DNA from: Elusimicrobiota bacterium
Lineage (GTDB): Bacteria; Elusimicrobiota; UBA5214; JBBAAG01
Direction: 5' to 3'
DNA length: 43,965 nucleotides
Assembly (NCBI GenBank): GCA_041658405.1
Contig: JBBAAG010000017.1
Span: 1-43,965, forward strand
Part shown: positions 1-7,746 of the stretch, one piece after another
Layout: each line of letters begins with the position of its first letter
Position numbering within the stretch: the first letter of the stretch is position 1
Made by a program: the position numbers and the translations under genes
Notes under the pieces: generated by a model
Database searches by the model: none
Told to the model about the DNA's origin: nothing
The model's input: only the letters and a program-made list of their open reading frames with translations

Positions 1-1
1 T

Positions 2-2692
2 TACGCGATAGAAGCAATGCTGAACCCGTATACGACATATTACTGGAAAGTATACGCCTATGATACGACGGGGGGTACAACAACGAGTACACAGACAGAC
101 TGGCAGTTTGTTGTATCAAGCAATACAACCCCCGGAAGTTTTAATATGTTATATTCCAGTGGGACTGTACATACGCGCCTACCATATTTTGGGTGGGACC
201 AGTCATTAGAAACCGATCCAGGGGATTATGTAAGGTATGAATTAAAATATAGTACAAATGCTGAGTTCGGAACATACGTATCATCCGCAGGGTTGAACAC
301 ACAAACTTATAACGTAACATCAAAACTAATGTGTTATTCAACATATTACTGGACGGTAAATGCGTATGATAAATATAGAGATACAACAACGGCAATACAA
401 AACGTGTGGTACATGTTTATTGACAGCAATACAGTACCGGTAAGTTTTAATATAAACCATTCTTCTGCGGTAATAACAACGCATTTCCCGACATTATCAT
501 GGTACACAACAACCGATCCTGACGGGGATAATATAGAATACGAAATACATAATAGTACATACCAGGATTTCAGTGTTTATACTACCACTCGCGGGATTGT
601 TACAACACAGTATACATTCAGTAACGGCTTGGCTCCGTACGCAACACACTACTGGCGGATAGTAGCGTACGATATCTATGGCGGGTCAGTAACAAGCGCG
701 CAAACCGGGTTGTTTTATATCACTACAAATACTGTCCCCACAGATTTTATTGTGATCCCGACAAGCAGCAGTGTGGATACCCGTACCCCAACGTTTGACT
801 GGCATGCAAGTACTGATACCGACGGGGATACTGTCTATTACGAGATTCGGGTAAGTACTTCACAGGATATGTCGGCCTACGTTTCGAGTTCCGGGTTAAC
901 AACCACAGGGTTTACATTACCGCCTGGATTACCGCCGTATACTACGTATTATTGGGAAGTATTGGCTTACGACAATTATGACGGGTCAAGCACTGTTTCT
1001 GATTTATACAGTTTCTACATTGCTACGAACGCTGCGCCGGTAAGTTTTGATATTGTTGCAACAACCAGCAGTGTGGCCAGCACTACAACCGTGACATTTG
1101 ACTGGCAGCAGACAACTGATCCTGACCAGGACACAGTGTATTATACCGTGATATATAGTACCACCCCGGGATTTGAGGTGTGCGATACCAGCAGCAATAT
1201 TACATCAACTGAACTTAACCTGCAGGATACCTTAACCCCGCAGGTTACGTATTACTGGAAAGTAATTGCGTACGATACTTACGGAGGGACGGTTACAAGC
1301 CAGCAGACAGGGTCGGTGTTTATCAATGTCACGGTATCGCCTCCGGTACCGTTATACAATTTTTACGGGATTGCAGCCTCAACCACAATCATAAATTGGT
1401 ACTGGGAAGATAGTTATGATAACGAGAACGGATATATATTATTCTCAGTCACCGGTGACACAATCGCGTATATTTCATCAAATACAACGTGGTATACAGA
1501 AACCAACCTTAGTTCAAATACCGCGTATTCCAGGTATATGCTTGTATATAACCTCATTGGTTTAAGTACAGGATATTTTGTAAGAACAGTATATACTCAA
1601 ACATTACCGATAACAGAGTTGAGCATATCAACTCGGTCTGCACATACAGTAAACATTGAGATTCCGCAGTATTCGTCGGGTACGGTTTATGCAATTATGC
1701 AGTCAACAGATAATGTTAATTGGACAGTAACCTCAGGAACAGTTACAGTTAAAGATTATGCTGTTGAGCAATTACTTTCTGATACGACATACTATTTCAG
1801 GGTTTATACATATACACAGGATTTAGTGCTGGTAGATACCGGTACGGCGGTTACCATAAAAACAAGTAAGGTTGATAACGAAATATTTAATCCAGTTTCA
1901 ACTTCAAAACTAATTGTTATGCAGTATGACACTCAGAGCATTATTAAAGAAATCAGGGTGTATATACCCCAAAATGCCGTTACCACTGAAGTTTATGTTG
2001 ATGTTAACCCTACTCCTCTGATAACACCAAAAAAAGTTGGGAAACAGCAGATTGAAGAAGCTAATACCAAACTCTCCGGTAAGGATAATGTTAAGGTGTT
2101 TGATACAGGTATCACCGAGCTTAATATGTATCGTACTAACGGTACCAGGATTACTTCCGGGTTCGCTCAAAATATTGGTGTGAGTATTGTATATAATGAC
2201 AACAATAATGACGGTAAGATTGACGGTGTATTTCCGCCGGTGTACGAAGAAACGCTGCGGATATACCGTCTTGACGAGTATTTCAATGAATGGGTGCTTA
2301 TTGGTGGAGTTGTTGATAAAGAAAATAATACTATACAGGTTGAACTAAACCAGTTCTCTGTTTATGCTATGTTCGGAAAACTTATCTCTGCTGATAATCT
2401 TAATTCCCTAAAAGTATATCCTAACCCGTACAAACCGTATAGTAACGATAAGTACTCACGGGTAAACGGTATTGTGTTTGAAGGATTAACAAATAACTCT
2501 AAGATACGGATCTATAACATTCTTGGTGAACTTGTATTTGAAGCCAGTGAAACCAACGGTGATAATGTGTATGAATGGAATACAAAAGATATATCCGGCA
2601 ACGAGGCAGTATCAGGAGTATATCTATACGTTGTTACAAACAACAATGACAGCAGTACTGTGATGAAAGGTAAGCTTAGTATTATTAAATAA
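2..2692 (+). CDS. Large secreted FN3-repeat protein with FlgD/T9SS-like C-terminal domain (5' end outside window)
   Basis: The frame is open from base 2 with no upstream stop, and the first residues fall inside a repeat, so this is the 3' part of a longer gene; the first ATG at 17 is not a credible start. About five ~100-residue repeats follow, each opening near NTxPxSF and closing near PYxTYYWxVxAYD, typical of FN3-like beta-sandwich modules of surface proteins. Their starts lie near bases 122, 428, 728 and 1028. A diverged beta region follows, then a stretch with YNDNNNDGKIDG and EWVLIGGVVD that also occurs in the large protein at 27481-31383. The last ~85 residues (YPNPYKP, KIRIYNILGELV, SGVYLYVV) look like a FlgD Ig-like or type 9 secretion sorting domain. 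It is probably exported and surface attached. The PorV-like gene begins 4 bases after its stop, which fits a secretion partner. No enzymatic domain is visible in the part present. Confidence 0.85.
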   Translation, partial: YAIEAMLNPYTTYYWKVYAYDTTGGTTTSTQTDWQFVVSSNTTPGSFNMLYSSGTVHTRLPYFGWDQSLETDPGDYVRYELKYSTNAEFGTYVSSAGLNTQTYNVTSKLMCYSTYYWTVNAYDKYRDTTTAIQNVWYMFIDSNTVPVSFNINHSSAVITTHFPTLSWYTTTDPDGDNIEYEIHNSTYQDFSVYTTTRGIVTTQYTFSNGLAPYATHYWRIVAYDIYGGSVTSAQTGLFYITTNTVPTDFIVIPTSSSVDTRTPTFDWHASTDTDGDTVYYEIRVSTSQDMSAYVSSSGLTTTGFTLPPGLPPYTTYYWEVLAYDNYDGSSTVSDLYSFYIATNAAPVSFDIVATTSSVASTTTVTFDWQQTTDPDQDTVYYTVIYSTTPGFEVCDTSSNITSTELNLQDTLTPQVTYYWKVIAYDTYGGTVTSQQTGSVFINVTVSPPVPLYNFYGIAASTTIINWYWEDSYDNENGYILFSVTGDTIAYISSNTTWYTETNLSSNTAYSRYMLVYNLIGLSTGYFVRTVYTQTLPITELSISTRSAHTVNIEIPQYSSGTVYAIMQSTDNVNWTVTSGTVTVKDYAVEQLLSDTTYYFRVYTYTQDLVLVDTGTAVTIKTSKVDNEIFNPVSTSKLIVMQYDTQSIIKEIRVYIPQNAVTTEVYVDVNPTPLITPKKVGKQQIEEANTKLSGKDNVKVFDTGITELNMYRTNGTRITSGFAQNIGVSIVYNDNNNDGKIDGVFPPVYEETLRIYRLDEYFNEWVLIGGVVDKENNTIQVELNQFSVYAMFGKLISADNLNSLKVYPNPYKPYSNDKYSRVNGIVFEGLTNNSKIRIYNILGELVFEASETNGDNVYEWNTKDISGNEAVSGVYLYVVTNNNDSSTVMKGKLSIIK

Positions 2693-2696
2693 ACTA

Positions 2697-4238
2697 ATGA
2701 TAAAAAATATGAACAGATACTTAGTATGCATACTATGGTTGGTACTTGCATCCCGGCAGGCGTTCGCTGCTACGGCTGACAGCGGGCTGCAGTTTTTACG
2801 GATGAACATCAGCGCACGTGGAGTGGCGTTAGGCGGTGCATTGTCATGCGTTGAGGACGATATATTCGGGTATTATTATAACCCTGCGGGGAGATATTCA
2901 GTTAAACGTCCTGAGATAGGCGTATCCGACAACATTTGGTTTGAAAATATTAACTACCAAAACTATGCGTATTCGCAATGCCCTAAATTCGGAGTTCTCA
3001 CTGCCGGGGTTAACCTGTTATCACTTGGTACGATACAGAAATATGATAATACCGGAGCATTGATTAATGAAACCTATTCCCCAATGGACTTATCAGTAAT
3101 AATGTCGTATTCAAATATATTAAAGAAAACGCCATACGGTATATCCGTTAAATATTTGTATTCAACAATAGATACAGTTTCAGCGTCCGGACTGGCGTTT
3201 GATTTTGGTGTTATGCAGTTGGTAAATGATAATTTACAGATAGCCGTGGCATTACAAAATATTGGGCCGTCAATGACGTATATAACAAAAACCGTTCCAT
3301 TACCGGTAAACCTAAAAATTGGCGGGAGATATAATTATTATATAAGCAAATACAAATCTATGCTGGTCGCGGAGTTTAATGTACCGAACAACAGTAACTA
3401 CGAGTTTAGTATCGGTAATGAAAGCAGGTTTGAGTTCAATAATATAGGTTTCATGCCGAGAATAGGATTAAAAATTGACCCGCAGATAACGGACTTTATA
3501 GGGTCATTCAGGATAGGAGCCGGGGTGTCGTATAAACAATACACTATTGACTACTCATGGGTACCTTACGGGGTATTGGGGATGTCTCATATTGTTACGT
3601 TTAAGATGAAGTTAGGAAAGCAGGATAGCGATAGTGATGGTGTTGAAGATACACTTGATAAATGCCCTGATACACCGGATAAAGTTAAAGTAACCAAAGA
3701 CGGGTGCCCGGTGGATAGCGATAAGGACGGTGTACCGGACTACCGTGATATATGCACTAACACGCCACCGGGTACTACAGTAGATGAAAAAGGATGTCCT
3801 ATCGGCAGGATGGTTCCGTCAATAACATTATCAACAGAACCGCCAAAAATCGCGGTTACTGTGATACCCAAAAAGGATACACGAAAAACGTATGTGCTTC
3901 AAGTTAACACAACTACGGCAGTTAGTACACAAAAACACGGGGTGGAAATTAATGTGAGCACCTCACCTGTTACTGCGGATGAAACCAATAAGGTAATGTT
4001 TACTGTATTAGATGCGAAAGGCCTGCCCCTAAGCGAGGTAACAATACGAATAGCTTCTGGGGGTGTAGATGTTTATAAATTGATAACTGACAAAAACGGT
4101 GTTTTAATTATAGATAATTTTGTTACAGGCAAATATTGGGTTAAAGCATGGAAACAGGGGTATATCGCAGAAGAAAAGAATGTTGAGATAAACAACTTGC
4201 CATCCAAAATAGTGTTTAATCTTCGTGTAAGAACTTAA
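2697..4238 (+). CDS. PorV/PorQ-family outer-membrane protein with TSP3 repeats and a C-terminal regulatory-like beta domain
   Basis: The product has 513 residues. It starts with a signal peptide (MIKNMNRYLVCILWLVLASRQAFA), followed by the PorV/PorQ signature region: LQFLRMNISARGVALGGA, then a YYNPAG motif near residues 60-66. Residues up to about 305 form a FadL-like barrel of alternating beta strands. Next come two thrombospondin type-3 calcium-binding repeats (DSDSDGVEDTLDKCPD and DSDKDGVPDYRDICTN). Such repeats usually link a barrel to an OmpA domain, but here the C-terminus (about residues 430-513) resembles a carboxypeptidase regulatory-like or Ig fold (VLDAKGLPLSEVTIRI). PorV proteins are shuttle or attachment partners of type 9 secretion, and related proteins occur in phyla without a full T9SS. 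It lies 4 bases downstream of a protein with a sorting-like domain and is probably cotranscribed with it. Confidence 0.8.
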   Translation: MIKNMNRYLVCILWLVLASRQAFAATADSGLQFLRMNISARGVALGGALSCVEDDIFGYYYNPAGRYSVKRPEIGVSDNIWFENINYQNYAYSQCPKFGVLTAGVNLLSLGTIQKYDNTGALINETYSPMDLSVIMSYSNILKKTPYGISVKYLYSTIDTVSASGLAFDFGVMQLVNDNLQIAVALQNIGPSMTYITKTVPLPVNLKIGGRYNYYISKYKSMLVAEFNVPNNSNYEFSIGNESRFEFNNIGFMPRIGLKIDPQITDFIGSFRIGAGVSYKQYTIDYSWVPYGVLGMSHIVTFKMKLGKQDSDSDGVEDTLDKCPDTPDKVKVTKDGCPVDSDKDGVPDYRDICTNTPPGTTVDEKGCPIGRMVPSITLSTEPPKIAVTVIPKKDTRKTYVLQVNTTTAVSTQKHGVEINVSTSPVTADETNKVMFTVLDAKGLPLSEVTIRIASGGVDVYKLITDKNGVLIIDNFVTGKYWVKAWKQGYIAEEKNVEINNLPSKIVFNLRVRT

Positions 4239-4271
4239 AAATGTAAAACATGGTAAAGGATTATTTGTATT

Positions 4272-5786
4272 ATGCCAAACAAAAAAACTAATGTATTACT
4301 GATAACCAGTGACCAGCAGCACTGGAATACCATAGGACGGTTTAATAAAGAAATCAGGACGCCTAATCTTGATAAGTTAGCAATTGAAGGAACTGTGTTT
4401 ACGCGCGCGTACTGCACAAACCCTACATGCACGCCATGCCGTGCATCGATTATTACAGGTAAATACCCCAGCCAGCACGGAGCATGGTCATTAGGGACAA
4501 AATTACCTGAAACTGAACATACTGTTGGTGAAGATTTTAGTAATGCGGGTTACCGCACAGCGCTTATAGGTAAAGCTCATTTTCAGCCGCTGGGAAGTAC
4601 AAAAGAATTTCCGTCACTGGAATCTATCCCTACTCTTCATGATTTTAAGTTCTGGAAAAAGTTTCACGGGCCGTTCTACGGGTTTGAACACGTAGACCTT
4701 GCACGTAACCATACTGACGAGTATCTTGTTGGACAACACTACGCGTTATGGATGGAAGAAAACGGGTTAAATAACTGGCGCGACTTTTTTTCACCGCCAA
4801 CAGGGACAAAACCGCGGGAACAAACGCATAAATGGTTACTTCCGGAAAAGTATCATTACAATAAATGGATTGCGGACCGCACAAATGTTTTGCTTGAACA
4901 ATACGCGAAACAAAAAGATAATTTTTTCTTGTGGTCAAGTTTTTTTGACCCTCACCCGCCATACCTGGTACCCGAACCATGGGATACTATGTATGACCCG
5001 GATAAACTCTCAATCCCATCGATAAAACCGGGTGAACACAAAAATAATCCGCCTCATTTCGGGTTAACCCAGGAAAAAGAACCGGACTTCACTCCGTGGA
5101 AAGAAAGCGGGTACGCATTACACGGTTTCCATACACACTTAAGAAATCTTCACTCGCTACCGAAAGATATCGCAGTGTATTACGGGATGATAAGTTTGAT
5201 GGATAAATATATCGGCAGGATTTTGGATAAACTTAACACACTTGGCCTTGCGGAAAACACGTTAGTAGTATTTTCTACGGACCACGGGCATTTATTTGGA
5301 CAGCACGGGCTAAAAGCTAAAGGCGCGTTCCATTATGAAGACATGATTAAAATACCGTTTATTGTGCGGTACCCGGGTAAAGTCCCGGCGAACCGGCAGT
5401 CAGATTCTTTACAATCACTCGTAGATCTAGCGCCCACATTTTTGAGTATGACGGGTATCCCGGTACCCAGGACTATGGCGGGAATTGACCAGGCTGATGT
5501 ATGGTTTGGGAAGAAGCATACCGCAAGGGATAGTGTTATAATAGAAAACCGCCATGAACCAACTACTGTTAACCTCAGGACATTTGTTAATGACCGGTAT
5601 AAAATCACGGTTTACTATAACAAACCCTATGGCGAACTGTTCGACCTAAAAACAGATCCTTGCGAATTAAACAACTTATGGAACAACAAAAAATATCAAT
5701 ACTTAAAATCTAAATTATTACTCCGGTTTCTGCATACGGAAATGGGCAAGGAACCATTGTGGATGCCTAGGATTGCTCATGCATGA
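4272..5786 (+). CDS. Sulfatase, cysteine type, no signal peptide
   Basis: This 504-residue alkaline-phosphatase-superfamily sulfatase hydrolyses sulfate esters, probably on oligosaccharides. The N-terminal NVLLITSDQQHW carries the metal-binding Asp14. The formylglycine motif is C53-T-P-C-R57, matching C-x-P-x-R with Cys53 as the residue to be oxidised; the second Cys at the fourth position, in place of the usual Ser/Ala, is noteworthy. The downstream metal-site motif STDHGHLFGQHG is intact, as are late motifs such as FDLKTDPCELNNLWN. There is no signal peptide, so it should act in the cytoplasm, unlike the sulfatase at 22600-24147. It needs a formylglycine-generating enzyme, which is not in the window. 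The gene stands alone, 33 bases after the PorV-like gene, and is followed by an IS21-like miniature element. Its natural substrate cannot be told from sequence. Confidence 0.93.
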   Translation: MPNKKTNVLLITSDQQHWNTIGRFNKEIRTPNLDKLAIEGTVFTRAYCTNPTCTPCRASIITGKYPSQHGAWSLGTKLPETEHTVGEDFSNAGYRTALIGKAHFQPLGSTKEFPSLESIPTLHDFKFWKKFHGPFYGFEHVDLARNHTDEYLVGQHYALWMEENGLNNWRDFFSPPTGTKPREQTHKWLLPEKYHYNKWIADRTNVLLEQYAKQKDNFFLWSSFFDPHPPYLVPEPWDTMYDPDKLSIPSIKPGEHKNNPPHFGLTQEKEPDFTPWKESGYALHGFHTHLRNLHSLPKDIAVYYGMISLMDKYIGRILDKLNTLGLAENTLVVFSTDHGHLFGQHGLKAKGAFHYEDMIKIPFIVRYPGKVPANRQSDSLQSLVDLAPTFLSMTGIPVPRTMAGIDQADVWFGKKHTARDSVIIENRHEPTTVNLRTFVNDRYKITVYYNKPYGELFDLKTDPCELNNLWNNKKYQYLKSKLLLRFLHTEMGKEPLWMPRIAHA

Positions 5787-5791
5787 TAAGT

Positions 5792-5937
5792 TGTGAGTTT
5801 GCATCCAAATTTGACTCAGTCTAGCATCGAATTTTGACCCATGGGCATTTATAATTATAGCGTCGGATGGTTCAAATATAGGCCTAGGCATTGTTGTATG
5901 TTAATAGTGGGTCAAAATGGCGGGTTAATTTGCACCC
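5792..5937 (+). mobile_element. Non-autonomous IS21-like miniature element, copy 1 (~146 bp)
   Basis: The left end starts with TGTG and holds two imperfect ~19-bp tandem units ending in TTTGACTCA and TTTTGACCC (to 5840). The right end (5898-5937) contains GGGTCAAAATGG and GGGTTAATTTGCACCCC, in inverted relation to the left end. This arrangement of repeated TGACCC units running inward from TGTG/TGCAC ends is typical of IS21-family termini. No transposase is encoded. A related element at 16222-16364 shares a 20-bp identical block with it (5898-5917 versus 16331-16350), and about 29 of 39 bases match at the left end. The CGTCGG core (5861-5866) is shared too. It is read here as a MITE or a decayed solo element. 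Confidence 0.65.
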
Positions 5938-6013
5938 CCTGTGATGGTACTCTTACATCAATAGTATATAGGTACCTAACTTGAGGTCACTAACGCTGAG
6001 AAATTGGGTAGAG

Positions 6014-6047
6014 TTGTAACATTTAAGTGCATTGATGGCTCTAATAA
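6014..6047 (+). promoter_or_regulatory. Predicted sigmaE-class (ECF) promoter of the sigma factor operon
   Basis: TGTAACATTT at 6015-6024 serves as the -35 and TGGCTCTAATAA at 6036-6047 holds the -10. From the end of TGTAACATT to TCTAA there are 16 bases. The pattern and spacing fit the known sigmaE consensus GGAACTT, then GTCTAA. The same two boxes recur with identical spacing at 7675-7708 before tolC. It lies about 26 bases upstream of the GTG start of the ECF sigma gene, which implies positive autoregulation. Confidence 0.7.
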
Positions 6048-6072
6048 GTAAGCTTGATAGGAGACACCTGTT

Positions 6073-6753
6073 GTGGAAGATAGTTATGTGCTATTATTGG
6101 CCAATGATATGAGAAGGTTAGATAACCCAAAAGGAAGCACTGTTTTGCAACAACCCGTATTTATGGAAGCAGATACTGAACTAGTAAAATCACTCAAGAA
6201 TGGCAACCAACCCGCTTTTGAGGAACTTATACACAAGTATAAAGATCGTATATATAGGATAGTGTTCACTTTTATTCAAGACAAAACTGAAGCAGATGAC
6301 GTTACACAAGAAGTGTTTCTTAAAGTATACCGTAAAATCAATACGTTCAAGGAACAATCCTCGTTCTTCACCTGGCTCTACAGCGTAACTATTAACGAAT
6401 GCCAACACAGCATGCGGAAAACAAAACGGGAATTCATTTCCTTAGACGCTCCTTTGTCAAGTGAAAACGCTGCCACGCTTGTCGATATACTAAAGAGCGA
6501 GGAACAAAACCCAGACACGATGTTGATAAATGAAGAACAAATTGCGCTGCTACACAAAATGATTAATCTTTTGCCAACCAAATACAGGACTGTTTACATT
6601 TTAAAAACTGTTGACGGCCTGTCCTATAAAGAAATTTCGGAAATACTTGGTATCTCTATGGAGAAAGTAAAAATCTGGCTTTTCAGGGCGCGTGAAAAAC
6701 TTGACGATAAAATGCGCCCTTTTTATGAAGAATTTAGTTACGGAGGGAAATAA
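6073..6753 (+). CDS. ECF-type RNA polymerase sigma factor (RpoE-like)
   Basis: This 226-residue sigma-70-family factor contains only the two ECF regions. Sigma2 spans about residues 36-117, with DDVTQEVFLKVYRKINTF and FTWLYSVTINEC; sigma4 spans about 155-213, with LPTKYRTVYILK, DGLSYKEISEILGIS and the helix-turn-helix. The GTG start at 6073 is favoured by GGAG at 6060-6063. ATG 6163 (residue 31) would give a more typical ECF length, so the first 30 residues are uncertain. The anti-sigma gene begins 2 bases after the stop. A matching sigmaE-type promoter sits just upstream and a second copy lies before tolC, so this factor probably drives its own operon and the efflux/BamA genes. The likely role is response to envelope stress or a toxic envelope-active compound. 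Confidence 0.93.
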   Translation: MEDSYVLLLANDMRRLDNPKGSTVLQQPVFMEADTELVKSLKNGNQPAFEELIHKYKDRIYRIVFTFIQDKTEADDVTQEVFLKVYRKINTFKEQSSFFTWLYSVTINECQHSMRKTKREFISLDAPLSSENAATLVDILKSEEQNPDTMLINEEQIALLHKMINLLPTKYRTVYILKTVDGLSYKEISEILGISMEKVKIWLFRAREKLDDKMRPFYEEFSYGGK

Positions 6754-6755
6754 CT

Positions 6756-7244
6756 GTGAACTGTAAAAAGATGGCGGTACTATTATCAGCCTATATTGAC
6801 GGCGAGTTATCTCCGGTAGAAAAGAAACAATTAGAATCGCATATACGCGGTTGCACGGTATGCAGCGCAAAATACGAACGCTTAAAATTGACCGACAACT
6901 TATTTACCACAAATAAGTCCGTATCAACATCACCGTTTTTTGAAACCCGGCTATTAGAACGGTTACCGAAGGATGCTCCCGTAGCTAATTCCATATTAGA
7001 CCTGTTCATTTTTCCAAAAGAATTGTTATTTGTATTTACGACATTGTTACTCGTCGTTTCCACTGTTACGTTTAAAAGTTATTTTTCGGATACCGCTAAT
7101 GGTTATAACGAACTACAGGAGTACTTTATAGCGAGTATCTCAGATTCAGCAGCCGCTGATTTGTTAAATAAAAAATATATTGAACCTGATGATATAATAA
7201 AATACATTATGAACAGTGAATCCAGTAAGGAGATAAAAAAATGA
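6756..7244 (+). CDS. Zinc-finger anti-sigma factor, membrane anchored
   Basis: This is a 162-residue protein with an N-terminal zf-HC2/ZAS domain. Cys3, followed by H29-x3-C33-x2-C36 (HIRGCTVC), supplies the zinc ligands, and AYIDGELSPVEK is the family signature. A single hydrophobic segment at about residues 89-107 (ELLFVFTTLLLVVSTVTF) anchors it in the inner membrane, leaving a short periplasmic tail of about 55 residues. It would hold the ECF sigma at the membrane until an envelope signal releases it. The GTG start lies 2 bases after the sigma stop, and its TGA stop overlaps the ATG of the Spy-like gene (ATGA at 7241-7244), so the three genes are translationally coupled. The periplasmic tail is too short for a recognised sensor domain; how it is inactivated (proteolysis or metal loss) cannot be seen. 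Confidence 0.88.
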   Translation: MNCKKMAVLLSAYIDGELSPVEKKQLESHIRGCTVCSAKYERLKLTDNLFTTNKSVSTSPFFETRLLERLPKDAPVANSILDLFIFPKELLFVFTTLLLVVSTVTFKSYFSDTANGYNELQEYFIASISDSAAADLLNKKYIEPDDIIKYIMNSESSKEIKK

Positions 7245-7663
7245 AAAAGGCGTTGTTTGCAATTTCTGTATTAATCATAATCTATCTGCTCGGTGTGATG
7301 TCCGGTTTCCTGTCAATAAAGCATTTTTCTAGTAACCGCCGGTTTGGGCCTCCAATGCCCGACGGACGGATGGGGAAGTCGCCGGAACAGCACATGGTGG
7401 ACATGTTTTCAAAAAAATTAAGTTTGACTGAGGCTCAGAAAAAGCAAATCGTTCAAATCCTAATATCCAACAAAGGCGTAGTTGATAAATACCGTGACGA
7501 ATTTTATGATAAAATGACAAAAACAATGAATACCGTGAATATAAGTATAAGAACAATATTGAACGAAGAACAAAAAATATCATTTGATAAGATGCTAAAG
7601 GAAGCGCCGAAACAGCCTGAATTCAGGGGTCCCGTACCCCAGCGGGACAGAGATATACGCTAA
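7241..7663 (+). CDS. Spy/CpxP-like periplasmic protein, membrane anchored
   Basis: The product has 140 residues. An N-terminal hydrophobic segment (about residues 4-26) either anchors it or serves as a signal; the rest is a helical periplasmic domain. Two LTxxQ-type motifs, LTEAQ and LNEEQ about 40 residues apart, are the hallmark of the Spy/CpxP/ZraP family, whose members act as chaperones or as stress and metal sensors. The region after the anchor is rich in Met, Pro, Gly and Arg (FGPPMPDGRMGK), and the C-terminus is PEFRGPVPQRDRDIR. It overlaps the anti-sigma gene by 4 bases. Being cotranscribed with sigma and anti-sigma suggests a feedback or sensor role, as CpxP has for the Cpx system; that role is inferred. 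The related protein at 12563-13159 lies near the other end of the island. Confidence 0.75.
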   Translation: MKKALFAISVLIIIYLLGVMSGFLSIKHFSSNRRFGPPMPDGRMGKSPEQHMVDMFSKKLSLTEAQKKQIVQILISNKGVVDKYRDEFYDKMTKTMNTVNISIRTILNEEQKISFDKMLKEAPKQPEFRGPVPQRDRDIR

Positions 7664-7674
7664 AACATTTTTTA

Positions 7675-7708
7675 CTGTAACATTTTCTCATTCATTTGGT
7701 TCTAATAA
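7675..7708 (+). promoter_or_regulatory. Predicted sigmaE-class (ECF) promoter of the tolC-macAB operon
   Basis: TGTAACATTT at 7676-7685 and TGGTTCTAATAA at 7697-7708 match the boxes at 6015-6047 in 10 of 10 and 11 of 12 positions, with the same distance between them. The element lies in the 83-base gap between the Spy-like gene and tolC, where a separate promoter is expected. It supports transcription of the efflux genes by the sigma factor encoded at 6073-6753. Confidence 0.72.
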
Positions 7709-7746
7709 CCATGAACCTAATAAATTGGATGGGAGGCCGGTAAGAA

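Noticed and set aside
1..1400. Periodic repeats as a CRISPR-like array
   Set aside because: The ~300-bp period, an uninterrupted reading frame and protein-level motifs show coding FN3-type repeats.
4645..4980. 111-residue reverse-strand open frame in the sulfatase gene
   Set aside because: It is wholly covered by a clear sulfatase on the other strand.
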